DNA of 64,000 bases from Luscinia megarhynchos (taxonomy: Eukaryota > Chordata > Aves > Passeriformes > Turdidae): assembly GCA_034336665.1 (NCBI GenBank), contig CM067568.1:14045983-14109982 (forward strand), written 5' to 3'. Positions within the stretch are counted from its first letter, which is position 1. Every line of letters starts with the position of its first letter. Both the position numbers and the translations under genes were made by a program. Shown here piece by piece: positions 13,301-25,947 of this stretch. The notes beneath the pieces were generated by a model. The model had not been told where the DNA came from, did no database searches, and was given only the letters and a program-made list of their open reading frames with translations.

Positions 13301-16300
13301 TTAAACTGGGTCCTACACAACCACTCTCATCAGTTAAGCTAGACAATGGACTAGCAGAAATAAGAAGAGAAAGGAGAAGATAAAATACAGATGTCAAAAG
13401 AAGGTGTATGTGTACGTATGTATAATGGAAAAGAGAATATCTGATAAGAGAGGAAAGAAGGAAAATAAATACAAGGCCATAGAAGAGAAGCCTACAGGAG
13501 GAGGAGGAGGAGTGTGAAAAGCCTGACAGAAGGACTGAGTGGAGACTAAAAACAGCATCTGGCAGTAGCTCAAATCAAACAAGGTAGCATATGCAAGAAG
13601 TACAGCATACTGAAAACTTCCTTCCTCTTGGGTATTAAGTAACCACAGAATTAAGATAGAGAGTTCCCTCCCTCTCCTCTGAAATATCTTGCGCTAAACT
13701 CTGAAGCAGAAAAAAAAATTCTAGTTAAACTTTTTGGTGATTTCCATTTCCCAATTACAACTGTGAGCTCTCATTGAAAATTTTCAGACATAAAACTGCA
13801 GAAACCAGACATTGATTTAGATTCATTTTTAGTGGGAAACATGATAGTGGGTATATAATGCCTAGCAGACTTAGGGCATCAAGAGGCCAGATTCTCAAAA
13901 GGCCTAGGAAAATTATCAAAAGCTCCAATGCCCCTAGATAGAGCCCTAGTTCTGCTGAAACAACTCCAATTGTTTTCAAAAATGGGCTTAAGTTTCATTT
14001 TCAAAAGCAGCTTAAAAATATGGATTAAATTTCACACTGACAGTGAGACAATACCACACATTTGTTTTTGAAAGTGAGACTGACATGGTTTTCAAACTGC
14101 TGCCTACCATGTGCTTTTGCTTCCTCTAATTGTGTCTGTGAATACAGCACATAAATGTGTCTGTTGTCACTCACAATTAAGAAAATCCATGTACAATTGT
14201 GAGAATATCAAATACTACAAACTGGGCAGCATGAGGACACCCCAGCATTCCAAATCTTACACTGCAAGTGATGTTTATGATATTTGCATCTGCACAAAAG
14301 TTGAGAAAGTCCCACATGGGGAAGAGGTACAGGGACTGATAGCACTTCAGTTCTGTCAGCTCTCAGGTGTGGAACATGGCTTTATGGGTAGATGTGCCAA
14401 GACAAGCAATGCAACTTGAGGGAATATCCCCCCATTCCCCACCTCTTTTCTGTCATTATGCACAGGCTGCCACATCTACATCTGACTGCACAGCAGGAAC
14501 AAGCTACAGCCACAATCCTTCATTCCATGACCATCTGGAGCAGGACTGTGACTGGAGTTTGCTGCTGCTCTCCTCAGGTCCGTATGCCCATATTTCCTTC
14601 AGAACACAGGGAAACAAGGACGAAAAGTTGCTGCTGCCCAGACCTCACTCTAACAAAGAGCACCTGGTCAAATTTATATACTGCGACAATCTCCACTGCC
14701 AGAGAACAAGTTTAAAAGGTAGGACCTACACACAGAGAGGCATAAGTAATGAGGGGATAACTGTCCTAATATGAATGATGAAAGGAGGATTGACAGAACA
14801 GCCCTGAATAATCCTTGGAGGGAACTGACAGCCCAGAGATACTCTTTTGCTGCCTGTGTAGCAGTGGAGACACGGTAGAATGAACTTTTACCTTGGACTT
14901 AGCATGCCAATCTCCATAGGGACTGCATATCAGCAAATGATTCTGTTGTCTTTTCATGAAGTGTGCCTAAAAGGTATCAAAAATTCCAACTTTCACTGGG
15001 ACTTCTTCAGAAAGCAAATAATCAGTTCCCTTAAGGTCTGTATGAAATCCCAGTGTGTATGACAAAGTAATACCCTAGGTATTCAACAATAAGATATCAT
15101 TGATATTGTGTCTGCTGGGCCAGGCTAATGGAGCTGGCATAGGAGTAAACATATATCAGGGGACACCATCAACAGGGTCAAGCCTTTAAATTACAAATGC
15201 CACTTTAACAATTACCTTTACTTAGTGTGAAGCAAGATAATAATTTTTTATGCATAGCACAGAAGGAGAAAGAAAGAGCATCAAGTCAACTCGCCACCTG
15301 TCTAGCTTGAAAAAGGATCAAGTGCAAGAATTAACAGAAAAAAACCCTAAAATACTAAGAACTTATCCAGTCCTTAATAGAGATATGATAATACTGAAAG
15401 AGACTTTACTAAAACTGTTCTAAATCAATAAGGTTGATAGAACTAAAACTGGCACACGATAATTAGCCAAAGAGATGCTTGTCAAAAAGAATTGACGGAT
15501 TTTTAATTTAACTCTTTATTGAAAGCAGGGTCCCTGATTGATACCTGTAGGATAGTGTATCTTGGCACTGCAAACTGCCTCATCCTCCTCATCTCTTGGG
15601 TTCTTAAATTCCATTAAGAGATTAACTGAAATTTTAATCAGTTTAATTTTCTACAGTGATTTGTGTACACACTGCAGAATAAACAGGATTTAATAAAGAT
15701 TCGACTGAAAGGCTTCAACTTCAAACTGTCAACCCAAGTGCACACTCCTTCAAAAATAGCATTGTAATTTTGCTCATCCCCACAGACCCATGTGACCTCT
15801 TATCTGTATCCTGTTTCCCACCCCCACAAGAGCAGCTCGAGGTTCTGCTGTGCAGCTACAGCAAAACTTTTCAAGCCTCCAGAAACACCATCCAGTTTAA
15901 TTTCACGGTCTCTGTTTTTTGCTTCATGTACTGTGCTGAATGTGAGTATGTGAACATGAGGCAGTGCTGTGAAATAAATAGACCTCTGGTTACTTAAAAT
16001 GACCATTTTTCAATCTAGTCCATAATTTTATGGTTTCACCATCTGTGGTAACTGGCTGGCATAAATATCCTAACAGTTCCAAAGGAATCTTTCAGAATTT
16101 TAATTTGCACTCCAGCCTACCGTAATCAAGCCATGCCTTAGAAGTTTTTTATTAGCTCCTATGCCCTGCAATGAAAGCAGTATTTTCTTTGTATGAATAT
16201 AATCAATTGCTCAACTTAAGCAATATAACATTGAAGACCTTTGGCCACATTCTACATAGTATTTTGTACAATACTGAAGCTTATTATCGTGTTTCTGACA

Positions 16301-17573
16301 GCCAAACAGAAGGATACCCTTCTTTTTGCCAAATTTGAAACAAGGGCCAGTCTAAAGTCCTATGACAATGCCTGGAGAATGACTTCTACTTCAAACATTC
16401 ATTGGAGCATCTTCTATCAGATTAAAGACATGGATCTGAATTTCATACACCTGGGCTTTTCCTGAAATCAGCATCACTGATACTTTCTAAGTGCCTTTGC
16501 CTCTTGTGCCAAAAGCAGTTTGTTCAGCTACCTCAGACTGAGACCTTTCCAGGGTACTTTTCAGCAAGCACACTTGTCAGGGTTAGCCTACAGACACAGA
16601 ATTCCCTCCGTGGTACTTTAGCAATGCTTCCATGCTGACTCTATCAAGTTAACATGAATGCAAGTGCATGACCTTCAACTCACTTTCAGTTGGGAAGTTT
16701 TAGCACAGTTTCTTTGTTGGAAGTATTCCACTTTGATGTCACATGATAAATGACTGTCGATCTTTTCTTTCTCCCCTCCCACACCAGGTTTTTCCAGGCT
16801 AAGCTTTTCTGCAAGGCAGAACTACCCACGCCTTATTCTGCAATAAAAACAAAACTGCTTGAAAAACTTCCCTTTGTATTGCCCACATATAAAGTGTAAA
16901 TCAGTAATCACTGCTGGATTAAAGATCTTTCTGATGAACAACCTGCAGGCTCTGTGCATGAACACTGGGTATTTTGGTCTCAAGATGAGAGAAAGGCAGT
17001 GTGAAAGCCTATGCAAAGACGCAAGGGGAAGAAGCGAAGTCCCTTAAAACCAGAAGGGAAAAAAAATAAATAAATAAATGAAATCCCTAGTTGCTCTAAG
17101 AGCCCTCACTATGCTGACAGGAGACACTTTCCTGTAAGAGACAGAATATGTTTAGAAACAAGTCCAGAATGGCTTGAAAACACCCACTTCCTTGATGATT
17201 AAGCAAAGCTTATTTGCTTACTATTTACCACAAATCAATTAAAAAGAAAAAACTGCTTGAGACAGCTATGGACTGGATTTCAAAGGACTTCCTAAGGAGT
17301 TTTAAGAGCCAAAGGCTCAACCTTTTAGGCTTCCTTACAAATCCAATCTAGAAAGAGTTGCAAATGGACTCTGAATGATGAGAACCACAGCTAGGTTAAA
17401 ATATATGCTCCACCATGAAAAGATCTAGCAAAAATTGACCTTCCATGCTGACTGGGTTTTGCAAAACACTTAAAACTTGAAAATTAAAATAAGTTCTGAA
17501 GAGTGTACAGTGGATTTTTTCAGCTGTACTGAAGTGACAGCATGATATACCTCATCTTCCCTGTCTTACTTAC
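10385..17573. other. AT-rich non-coding region
   Basis: No exon is supported. The stretch 13840-14030, with blocks such as TTTTCAAAAGCAGCTTAA and GGCATCAAGAGGCC, resembles highly diverged ancient amniote repeat sequence, but I cannot place a family. A short GGA-repeat run lies at about 13497-13512 and a short AAAT run at about 17068-17080. Open frames up to 135 codons (14367-14774, plus) overlap one another in different frames without recognisable domains. Confidence 0.45.
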
Positions 17574-17684
17574 CATCTGACTTGCGCTCAGTCCTTTCAC
17601 TCACATAGTAACTTGGTTCCAATGCCTGCTCCAGGACAGATGGTCCTCTGGGATTATCATTTACGTCCTTCATGCACTAGAATC
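17574..17684 (-). CDS. First coding exon of an unidentified minus-strand gene (5'UTR plus 33 codons)
   Basis: On the minus strand, a polypyrimidine-AG acceptor (CTTTATTTTTCAG) precedes 17684. The exon runs 111 bp to a near-consensus donor, GATG|GTAAGTAAG. All three frames contain a stop near the 5' end, and an in-frame TAG lies two codons before the ATG at 17673-17671. The exon therefore has an 11-nt 5'UTR tail and starts translation itself. It encodes 33 residues, begins MKDVNDNPRG and ends in ERTERKSD, leaving one base of the next codon (phase 1). The stretch is hydrophilic, with no signal peptide, which suggests a cytosolic or nuclear N terminus. The start context (GTGC before ATG) is weak. 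The CpG island at 38.4-40.5 kb, on the 5' side of this strand, is the natural promoter and would imply a first intron of about 21 kb. I do not recognise the protein. No later exon is identified with confidence to the left, so the remainder probably lies outside the window. Confidence 0.6.
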
Positions 17685-20600
17685 CTGAAAAATAAAGGAA
17701 AAATCTAAGCTTTAACACTATCAGATGTCTAAGAAGCGTTCAGGGCTTTTACACACAATTCTTCTTGACAATACATTCCAAAAGACCATGACGAGCTGTT
17801 CATCCATAAAGTAAGTGCCAACTCACTGATGTGTGGGGTGAGGTAAAACATGGACAGGAGATTAATAATAATAATAATATTGCTATATTAGGATTGATGA
17901 ACAAGCTTTTGCTTATTGCCTGTACAAAGGAACTTGAATCTACTAGGACCAAAGGGTATGCACCATAAAGTGTTCTAATATTTAAGGAAAAGGAGGCAAT
18001 TCATAAACTAAGCTCCCTCAGGAGCCATCTGCACCATATAGAAGAAAGAAGACTTCTGCTGAAATCATAATTCCCCATTTCACTAAAATCTCCAAGAGGG
18101 CTTGAAGGTCTAATACATGACAAAAGCCTTTATTTGTGAAGGACTGTTGAATGTGTCATACCTATCACACAGTGGGGCTAACTGAACACATAATTTGGGA
18201 ACAGTCCATCATAACCTCAGAGACCATATGCCCAACATGCCACTAAAAGCATGGCAAAAACATGGGAAAAGAAGGTCATGCAGGCAGATGGAAAGAAATT
18301 CACCCCTAACAAATTGCAAGGATCTTTTCCTCCTTCACCCATTCAGCTAAGGGAGAGGCCAGAGATGACTTTTTTGTCCAGATTATAAAGTGCTCTGCCT
18401 TCGAGGTTTATGTGATTTTTCATCTACTTTTAAAGGATCTTGCACTGTGAACATACACAGTCTCTTTCTAAAGTCCACAGAGACAAACAGAACTCTTTAT
18501 ATTGATACCAATACACTGTGCCTCACAAACCCAATCAAGAAGTCTCTTAAGAGCATGAGTTTAAATGGCTAAACTAAAGTGTCCTCTCCTACAGAGGTGC
18601 TATTGAAATTCTTTGACTAGAAAACTATCTTTCTATCTTTCTTATTCTGAATAGGCTAATAAATCCAAGATTATTTGGATATGCAGATTTTAGCTCTGAC
18701 ACTGGGGCACGAGGGGATCACTGCATATATATAGCAGCACATTTGTATGTTAAAGAAGAACATGTTTAAAAATAAGTCACATTCTTAGAAGACACCAGTA
18801 TACAAGAAAACAGCATCTAGGTAAAAGCAAAAAAGCAGAGCACTCCTCAAAAAATCACCCGATGCAATATAGCACAGCTTATCACTAAGCAATCCTCTGT
18901 TGCTCAGGACTAGGGATTACTAAGGGATGAAACTGGCCTGGATACATGCTGTCTCTTTCACTTGTAGTAATACAAACATAGTATGTAAGTCCAAGAATAA
19001 GAATTACTGTCTGTGTACACAGTGTGTCTCCAAACATAATCCAAAAGTTATTCCTAAAACCAGAAAAAAATAAGAATATGTCATACAGATGGTATTTATA
19101 CTTTTATAGCCACTTAGAAACACCTCTCCCTCCTTCCCAGGAAAATATGACAACCGATTATTTTCAGCTAGATGTTTTTATTAAGTTAGTTTTCTGATGT
19201 GATTTCCTCTATCCAGGCTCAAACCAGAAAAATGCATTGCAGGCAAGTCCCATAGGAAGTCAACCTTCTTTTACAGAGCAAGTGCTACTCAAAACAACTT
19301 AAAGGCACCATAAAAAGATGGTGTGGGCAGTTCTGAGTCTACCATCAAGACCCCCACTGCCCCTCAAACTTGTCAATGACGTAATTGCCAGTTGTGTGCA
19401 AGGACTCCCGAGAAACAGGCTCTGCAATGCACTTGTCCCTCCAGCAGAGCTGCCACGAGGTGCAGAATCAAGGAATAACTGGATTTTGCAAGAGACTTCG
19501 TGTCTTTTGGCTCACTACTGAAGGCCAAACTACATCCCCTAAACTACACCAAGTGATCTAATAAAGGATGTTCTACCTCTCTATACAGCACTTCTTGTCT
19601 TGACATGAAGGGTTCTGGTATCTGAACAGGTTGCCCCAGCAAGTAAAGGTTATTATTTCTGCTAAGTGGAAATGTAATTAACTCTGCATGCCTTCAGTTC
19701 AATGCAAGCAGAAGACAAGAGCTAAAATTCAAGCCAGAAGTGTTTTTTACTTTTGAAAAAGTAGAGCAAGAATGTTTACATTTAGTTACTGTGGTTCAGC
19801 TGACACAAGGCATCTCGATCACACCTAGTTTTTAGTATAGATCTGTTTACAAGACAGTAGCCCCAAATGCTTTCTTTGACATTCCTCAGTGTCTGCAGCT
19901 CATCACAATATTCAAATACTGGTAGAAAACTGTTTTCATTACACACTTTGTACAAAGAACTTGGTATCACATTTCCAGAGATGCCAAACAAATAAGAATT
20001 AATGTTGAAGCTCTATACTCTTCTATAAAGAAAGATTTGCCTCTTCTTAAACTATTTTCTACTGTTGTATTCTGCATTCAGTGCAGGTGCCTTGCCAGAC
20101 TCCATACTTAATTCCATTCTTTACACTACATCTAAACTCAAGCATTCCTCCTCCGCTTCCTCCTTCCCCATCACGTAATCTAGGGACAGGTGTAGTTTTA
20201 CATCGGTGAAAGAAATACCCACCTATTGCCTAGTATGCCCCATTTTTCTGTCTCTCCAACAGCATGTGAATGATCAAAGGAAAATACCACTAAAGCAAGG
20301 CAGGAATCACTCCTACCTCTGAAAATGCATAAGGGCTTATTCTCAATTAACTTACAACTTGCAGTTATTATCAGTGCAAAACTGATGTGAAAACAATGCT
20401 GAGATCTGGCAGCATTTTACACCTACTATACACTGATGTAGAAGAATAATTCCACCTGCCCATTACTACAAGGAAAACCTTCAAGGCCAAGTAGTTTTAC
20501 AGCAAGTACTTCTCATGAAACAAAGGCAATACAACTGCATGACCTTCCTTTTGACATTCTGGTGTGTCCTTTGTTATTCTGACACAAGCAGCTAAAACCA

Positions 20601-22935
20601 GTCACAGGAGCACTCACTCGTGCAAACGTGCCAGCAAGATCAGGCTCCAAGTTAAGAGAAGATTTCAGCACCTAATTTTGAGCTGTGAGAAACCCCGAGA
20701 GGATGCATCATAGAGGACTGAGAAGCAATTGCAAAATTTCTGGTAGCAAACACACAGAAACACATTAAGATTGTATGGAACCAAGAGTGACTTTTATCTT
20801 TTGCTATGTATGAGGAAAATCCCAAGTTTTTAAGCTACCAAGTTAATTTTTGCTGAAAGCAGTGACACAGTCTGCCCAAATACAAGTAAAAATTGTACAC
20901 ACAATTATCTGTATACATATCCTGGCATTGACAGGGTAACAAGGCAGGTTAAATTCCAGGAGCATCATAACAGAACAGTAATGCAATTGCAGAGGATGGA
21001 ACACAAAATTATATAATGGTTCACTGCTACTGTTCATTTTTTCCCTCTTCTGGGAAGGATATAGCATCTATTCCAAAGGACACGTCATTCAGACAATCCA
21101 TAGCAATGTTGTAAGATATTCCCTCACTCAATCTACAACCCCTAGACAAGACTATTTGCCCAAAATGAGACTACACGGAGCCACACGCTGTTCTTTTGTC
21201 CTTACATTCCCTTTTCTCCCTCTTGAGAATGGACAAAGCAGAAGAGAGGGCTAAGACTCTTGGGGCAGAGGAACAGAAACACATTATTAAAACGAAGTGT
21301 GCACATAAGTGGTTTCTGTCTTGGGATCTGAAGACCAAGTTTAATTAACCACCTGGGTGGAAAGCACAGCTTATATAATGCAGACTATCTGAGAAGTGCC
21401 ATGCCTGTCATTCCACACAACCCCTTCTAGCTGCTAGCCCACACATAAGAACATAAAAACAATTTTTACTGGCAAAACCAACATAACAGCAATGAGGGAT
21501 CTGGATGCTAACTCGGAGACCAAAAAAGAAGAAATAGATGTTTAAAATAGAGTAAATGGAAACCAGTTCATATTACACGGGCTACCGAATAGCTCTATAA
21601 GGAAAATAGGCCTTTGTTCCTTCTTTAACTCAAAAATTAGTTTGTCATCTGATAGTTACTCAGTGCTAAATAGATACTGACAGATTCTACCACTGTCAAT
21701 GAGAGGGTGTCCTGAAAAACATTTGAGGACTTCAGCTCTCATCTACCTGTACTCTCGAAGTCTGCTTTCCACAATGCTGTACGCTTATGTCAGTAAAAAG
21801 CAGGATAAGCTTGAAGAAATTTTAGCTCTGGGAACAAGAGAGGTTTGTTTATTGAACATCTGGTTGTGAGGCCACAGCTCTGTATCTCAGTGATTTGAGA
21901 ATCTGCCTTTGGTTTCCTGTTCCTCCATTTTTTTTCAGATCCAGCTCAAGAGACTGCCTACCTTTCTGTGGTTATATAGTCCTCAGCTCAGAGGGTCCTT
22001 CTGTTTCTGGAGGAATTTGTACGAGTCCACCACCCAAACCATCAACACCTGAGGTTCACTGTCTTGTATTTAGCATGATCTGACCTTTCACTGTTGGAGA
22101 GAGAGACAGGTTTGTTGCATCCTGATTCAATTTCCTCCATTGCATCCTATCTTAGCTACCTATGAAGCAACAAGGCTGCCTCAGCTTGCAGAACTGACAG
22201 AAAAATGATTAGTTGGGTGGGGTGTGGATCAGCCATCACTGGGGGAAAGAAAAGGGGACCCTTTTCAGAGGAAGCTCACTGCTAGATTAGATGCTCTCTG
22301 CTTCCAGGGGTTTACAGGACATTGCTGTACAATTCAGGTCATTGTACATCCACACGTACATTGTAAAACTAAAGCTAAGCTAGTATCAAATGAGATTCAA
22401 CTCCTTTGTTACAGCATAATAATTTTTGTGAATTCCTCCCACCAATTTTACCCAAAAAAGAGTGATCAAAATTCAATCAAGGCAAAAACATTAATAAAAA
22501 AATTAAATAGAAACCCAAACATTAAATGCAAAACTTTATAACAATATTCCCACTGGAAAAAAATTCTCACATTCTTAAAAAAGCTACTTTCTAGCCACTA
22601 AATAAAGGTAAACTCAGAAAATTATACATGATATGCGCAACCATCCTAGAGAGCATTTATAGCAGTTACTTGAAATTCTGATGTCACTCACAACAGATAT
22701 ATCAGCTGGTAGTTCTAAAAGCTTGATCATATATTAAAAGCTGTGACCAATATTGTTTTCTGTGCATAGAGATAAACATCCTGCTCATATATCTGAACTC
22801 CTATTTAAAAACAAAACCAAACATTAAGAATAAAAAGCACCTGGTATGGTTCTGAGACACATATGTGGCTGCATTGCATATTCCCTGCCTACACTGGCAG
22901 TGTGGGAGCTGTTAGTCATCTAATGCGCATATTTG
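17685..22935. other. AT-rich intron-like region
   Basis: No exon, repeat family or RNA gene is supported here. A short ATA-trinucleotide run lies at about 17862-17881. The sequence 17265-17345 just outside the left edge, and similar patches, look like old diverged repeat, but no family could be recognised. If the CpG island at 39 kb is the promoter of the 17.6 kb exon, this is part of that gene's first intron. Confidence 0.45.
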
Positions 22936-22950
22936 CTTGGCACCATGCCT

Positions 22951-23151
22951 TTACTTTTGCATGCAGGCAGGAAAGATGATCACCCATTTATTGTATCCTT
23001 CCATCTCCACTGCATGTTCATCAGGCAGCATGACCAGGTCCTCCCAGTTCAAACTGCAGGCTGCTGGCAGGCACACCAGTTCAAAGCGAAGCCTAGGGAC
23101 TAGGAGGTTGTTAAACACATTCAGAAAGGAAAGGGCAACATTTAAAGTCAT
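22951..23151 (-). other. Open, protein-like segment (66 codons), possible exon or gene relic
   Basis: The minus strand carries an open frame from ATG at 23151 to TAA at 22951. Its residues look protein-like: a hydrophobic leucine-rich start (LSFLNVFNNLLV), then RLRFELVCLPAAC, then an acidic stretch with WEDLVMLPDEHAVE and a WVIIF end. A moderate donor (CAAAA|GTAAAG) overlaps the stop, and a weak acceptor (CCTAAACAG) lies just upstream. It belongs to a run of similar open segments on the same strand up to 25.2 kb. I do not recognise the family. It could be a small exon, a fragment of an eroded retrocopy, or chance. Confidence 0.3.
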
Positions 23152-23195
23152 GCTGTTTAGGCATGTTCTCTGTTGGGACCTAACAACATGTTTAT

Positions 23196-23367
23196 TTAAG
23201 AATAAGAACTTTTTCTTGAATAGAGGTCCAATTTTTCTTTCAATCCTGGCCCAGACCTTTCACTATTTTCAAGGGCATGAGAGGCTCTCAAGCTGGTTTG
23301 CTTTAAATCTCCTGCTATGCCTCTGTTCTGGAGGGGCCTGGAACAGAACCTAAACTTAGTTTTCAAG
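23196..23367 (-). other. Open minus-strand segment ending in a stop fused to AATAAA
   Basis: The minus strand is open for about 57 codons with no ATG start. A usable acceptor (TTCTGTTCCAG) lies inside it near 23345. It ends TCT-TAA with the stop at 23198-23196, and the last base of the stop begins an AATAAA hexamer (23196-23191). The content is hydrophilic and Ser/Lys/Glu-rich, like a C-terminal tail. It may be a terminal exon with its polyadenylation signal, or a coincidental AT-rich end. There is no homology call. Confidence 0.2.
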
Positions 23368-23448
23368 TAAGGCTGTCATAAAACTTCATTGCCCAGACTA
23401 CAGCAGCATCAGACACGCCATCCTTTCAGGATCCCAGTTTCATTTGAG

Positions 23449-23752
23449 CTACACAAAACACATACAAGAAAGGTGTGCTTTTCTAGTGTAATACTGGTGG
23501 TGAAATCTGAAGAATAAGCGTGCCTCAATGTTGTCAGACTTGGAAAGAATAGCTCTGGCCAGTTCCCTCCCAATGTCCCTGAACACTCCAAGCTGGTATT
23601 TTTCTGTGAGATACTTCACTTTACAACTTTGCACAGAATTAACAAAGCACCAAAGCAGCTGCTTTCTGACACGCGAGGGGAGAAGCATTTTTGAGTGGAG
23701 GTACTTCATGCCATTGCTTGGATATCTCAGTGGTGAAACCACTTCACACTGA
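23449..23752 (-). other. Open, protein-like segment (about 97 codons), possible exon or gene relic
   Basis: On the minus strand the frame is open from 23752 down to the stop at 23449. It is rich in basic and aromatic residues: MKYLHSKMLLPSRVRKQLLW, then KYLTEKYQLGVFRDIGRELA, then ARLFFRFHHQYYT. The middle has the hydrophobic/charged alternation of an amphipathic helix. Upstream there is a reasonable acceptor (CTTTTCTTTGATGTAAGTGCAG), and a GTATGT donor-like site near 23460. There is no ATG before the plausible coding part, so it would be an internal exon. I do not recognise the protein. It sits between similar segments at 23.0-23.2 and 24.6-25.2 kb on the same strand. Confidence 0.3.
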
Positions 23753-24641
23753 CTACTGCACTTACATCAAAGAAAAGCCTACATGGCTCCACTCCACTGC
23801 AGAAACTGGCAAGGCCAGCCTTCAAGGGTAATCTGGGAATACCTTGCAGGACTTCTCTAAACCCCACGCTTACTCTGCCTGCCTTCAGCATTATGGGCTG
23901 CCATGTCCCTGCTGCTTTGACCCAAATGTGCACAAGTTTAGATTCCCAAGGACTGCAGCATACTGCCTTTACTTCCTTGGTCTAATGTCTGCTGACTGCA
24001 CTTGGTGTTCATACCTAGCTTAAGGGAACAGCTTTTGACAAGCAAGAATTCAGAACAGGTAAGATCAGGCCTGATCTACTGAAGCTCTGTCTTTAAATCT
24101 GATGACAGTAAGAAGGAATATGTGGGAAGCATCCACAATAATCAACCATCTCAAATTAATTAGCAATTAATTTAGTGAGCTACTAAAGTCTAGTGAAGAC
24201 GAATCCTGGGAGATTATGGTCACAGTTTCCCTGATGTAAATCTAGATTAACTCCTAAGAACATCAATCTCCATGACAGTTACTTCAGATTTACACTCAGC
24301 TACTCTGAATTTGTGCACTTGTTTTCACAGCCGTGTGGGAGATCTGTCTCAACACAAATCAGCTCTGCTCTCATGCAGATTCTGCAAGATACAGAGTTAC
24401 AATTCTGTAAAAATCCAACCTCGGTGAAATGGGGAAATGAAATTCTCCACTGATGAAATCTAAGCCTCCCACATAACAGACAAAAACTCTCCTACAGAGC
24501 CTGCCACTACAAGCGGTCACAATAGCTTCCTTGGTACTTGGTCTTCACACACGAAGGATAATTCCCCCTCACTGGATTTCACAAAACACAATAGCAAGCA
24601 CTGAAATTACTATATTCTTCTGCCTAGGACTCCTGAGAGTA

Positions 24642-25184
24642 TTAAGGATACCAGATCCACAAAGCCAGTTTTGAGTCCTGTCTTTCAATTCCAGCGAAGT
24701 CCACACAATCATTCAAGGTCATCTTTCTAAGAGGCTGCAGAGAGGGCAAACACCTTCTGGCTATTAGTGCTGACACTTGTGATGCAGACTGCATCAGAGA
24801 AATTTGATATGAAAACAGGAGATACTGCCCAGCAACATGGCCTGTCACTCTTTCATCAGTTTTACTCAGGTCTGCATCCACTTCTCTGCACAGCCACAAC
24901 TTTCCCCTTTCTTTATCCATAAGTGAACCACTGATATGATGCCCCTTCCCACCCACATGACTCAATCTTAGTGGTGCAGCCCTGGTCATGAAATTCTGAG
25001 CCAATTCAAAAAAGGTACATGCCTGCCTGTGTGCTTCCTGGTGAGCTAGAGTACAGGTCACAAAAGTAGCAAAGAATAGAGTGACTGGAAAGTTTTTACA
25101 AGAAACAAGTTGAAAACAAAATGGTAATGGTAATTTTAAGGAAGGTAATCTTATAAAATATGGTATTTTCTTTAAGCAGTTCAA
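24642..25184 (-). other. Longest open frame outside repeats (180 codons), unrecognised
   Basis: This minus-strand frame runs 180 codons from ATG at 25184 to the stop at 24642, clearly longer than other frames in comparably AT-rich parts of the window (next about 144). The N-terminal part is hydrophobic (LPLPFCFQLVSC, then VTLFFATFVTCTLA) and could be read as a signal or membrane segment, although it is pyrimidine-rich and may instead be a polypyrimidine tract: a good acceptor (CCTGTACTCTAG) lies near 25050. The later part (DADLSKTDERVTGHVAGQYL) looks more like ordinary globular sequence. There is no known domain. Candidates are a lineage-specific ORF, a long exon, or chance. Confidence 0.3.
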
Positions 25185-25858
25185 GACAAAATAATTTCTT
25201 CTACACAGGCCACTTCAGCTCTTACAGCTGGAGCCCACCCAAAACTATGTAACATTCAGGTGCCTTTTCTTAACTTAATTGATCTTCACCTGCAGGTGAG
25301 ATAGGAACTCAACTGGTTACTGATGCCTAGGCATTTATTAATATGCAGGATATTTCCTGCATAATTTCTAGAAGAGTAAGTGGCCTCAAAGAAATCTTTC
25401 TTTGTGCTATTTCTCAAAGATCGCACCAGCTGACTCATCCTCCTGCCTAAAGTACAACATGAAAGTAAAGCAAAGCAAAACAGAATTTCTCAAATTATCA
25501 GAACCAAATTGCTTTCTATAGTAGTAGGAGATAGACTAAAAACAAAATTGGATGCCAATTCACAAACTGCCATTATATTTCCAGGAAGCCAATCCACCAA
25601 GGAACATACTGCACCCTAGAGAGTCCTTAATGAATAGTGACACATTTGCAATAGGCTAGTTAAGGTTCTGCCAGCATTTAGGTTCTAAATCCCTCATATG
25701 TTAGCAAAACAAACCTCAAAGTTAGTGAAAAACTATATACAGGATTCCAGTCCAGGAAGACAGACTCTGGGAGGGAGGTAGGGAGAAAGTGTTGGTGCCA
25801 CAGTAGATTGGATTTCACGTTTTAATTTTTAAAATAAAAAATAAATTAAAATCTGGGA

Positions 25859-25947
25859 AAAGAAAAAAAAAAAACAAAAAAAACCAAACAAAAAAAACCA
25901 AACAAAAAAACAAACAAAAAAACAAATCCAAAAAAACAAAAAAAAGC
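25859..25947. repeat. A-rich low-complexity tract (A-runs split by C)
   Basis: About 90 bp of adenine runs (4-12) interrupted by single C or CC, in patterns such as AAACAAAC and AAACCAAAC. It could be an expanded microsatellite or the decayed poly(A) tail of a retroposed sequence. There is no recognisable body immediately 5' of it on the plus strand. The reverse-strand open frame through it (25815-26030) is a poly-Phe/Leu artefact. Confidence 0.8.
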
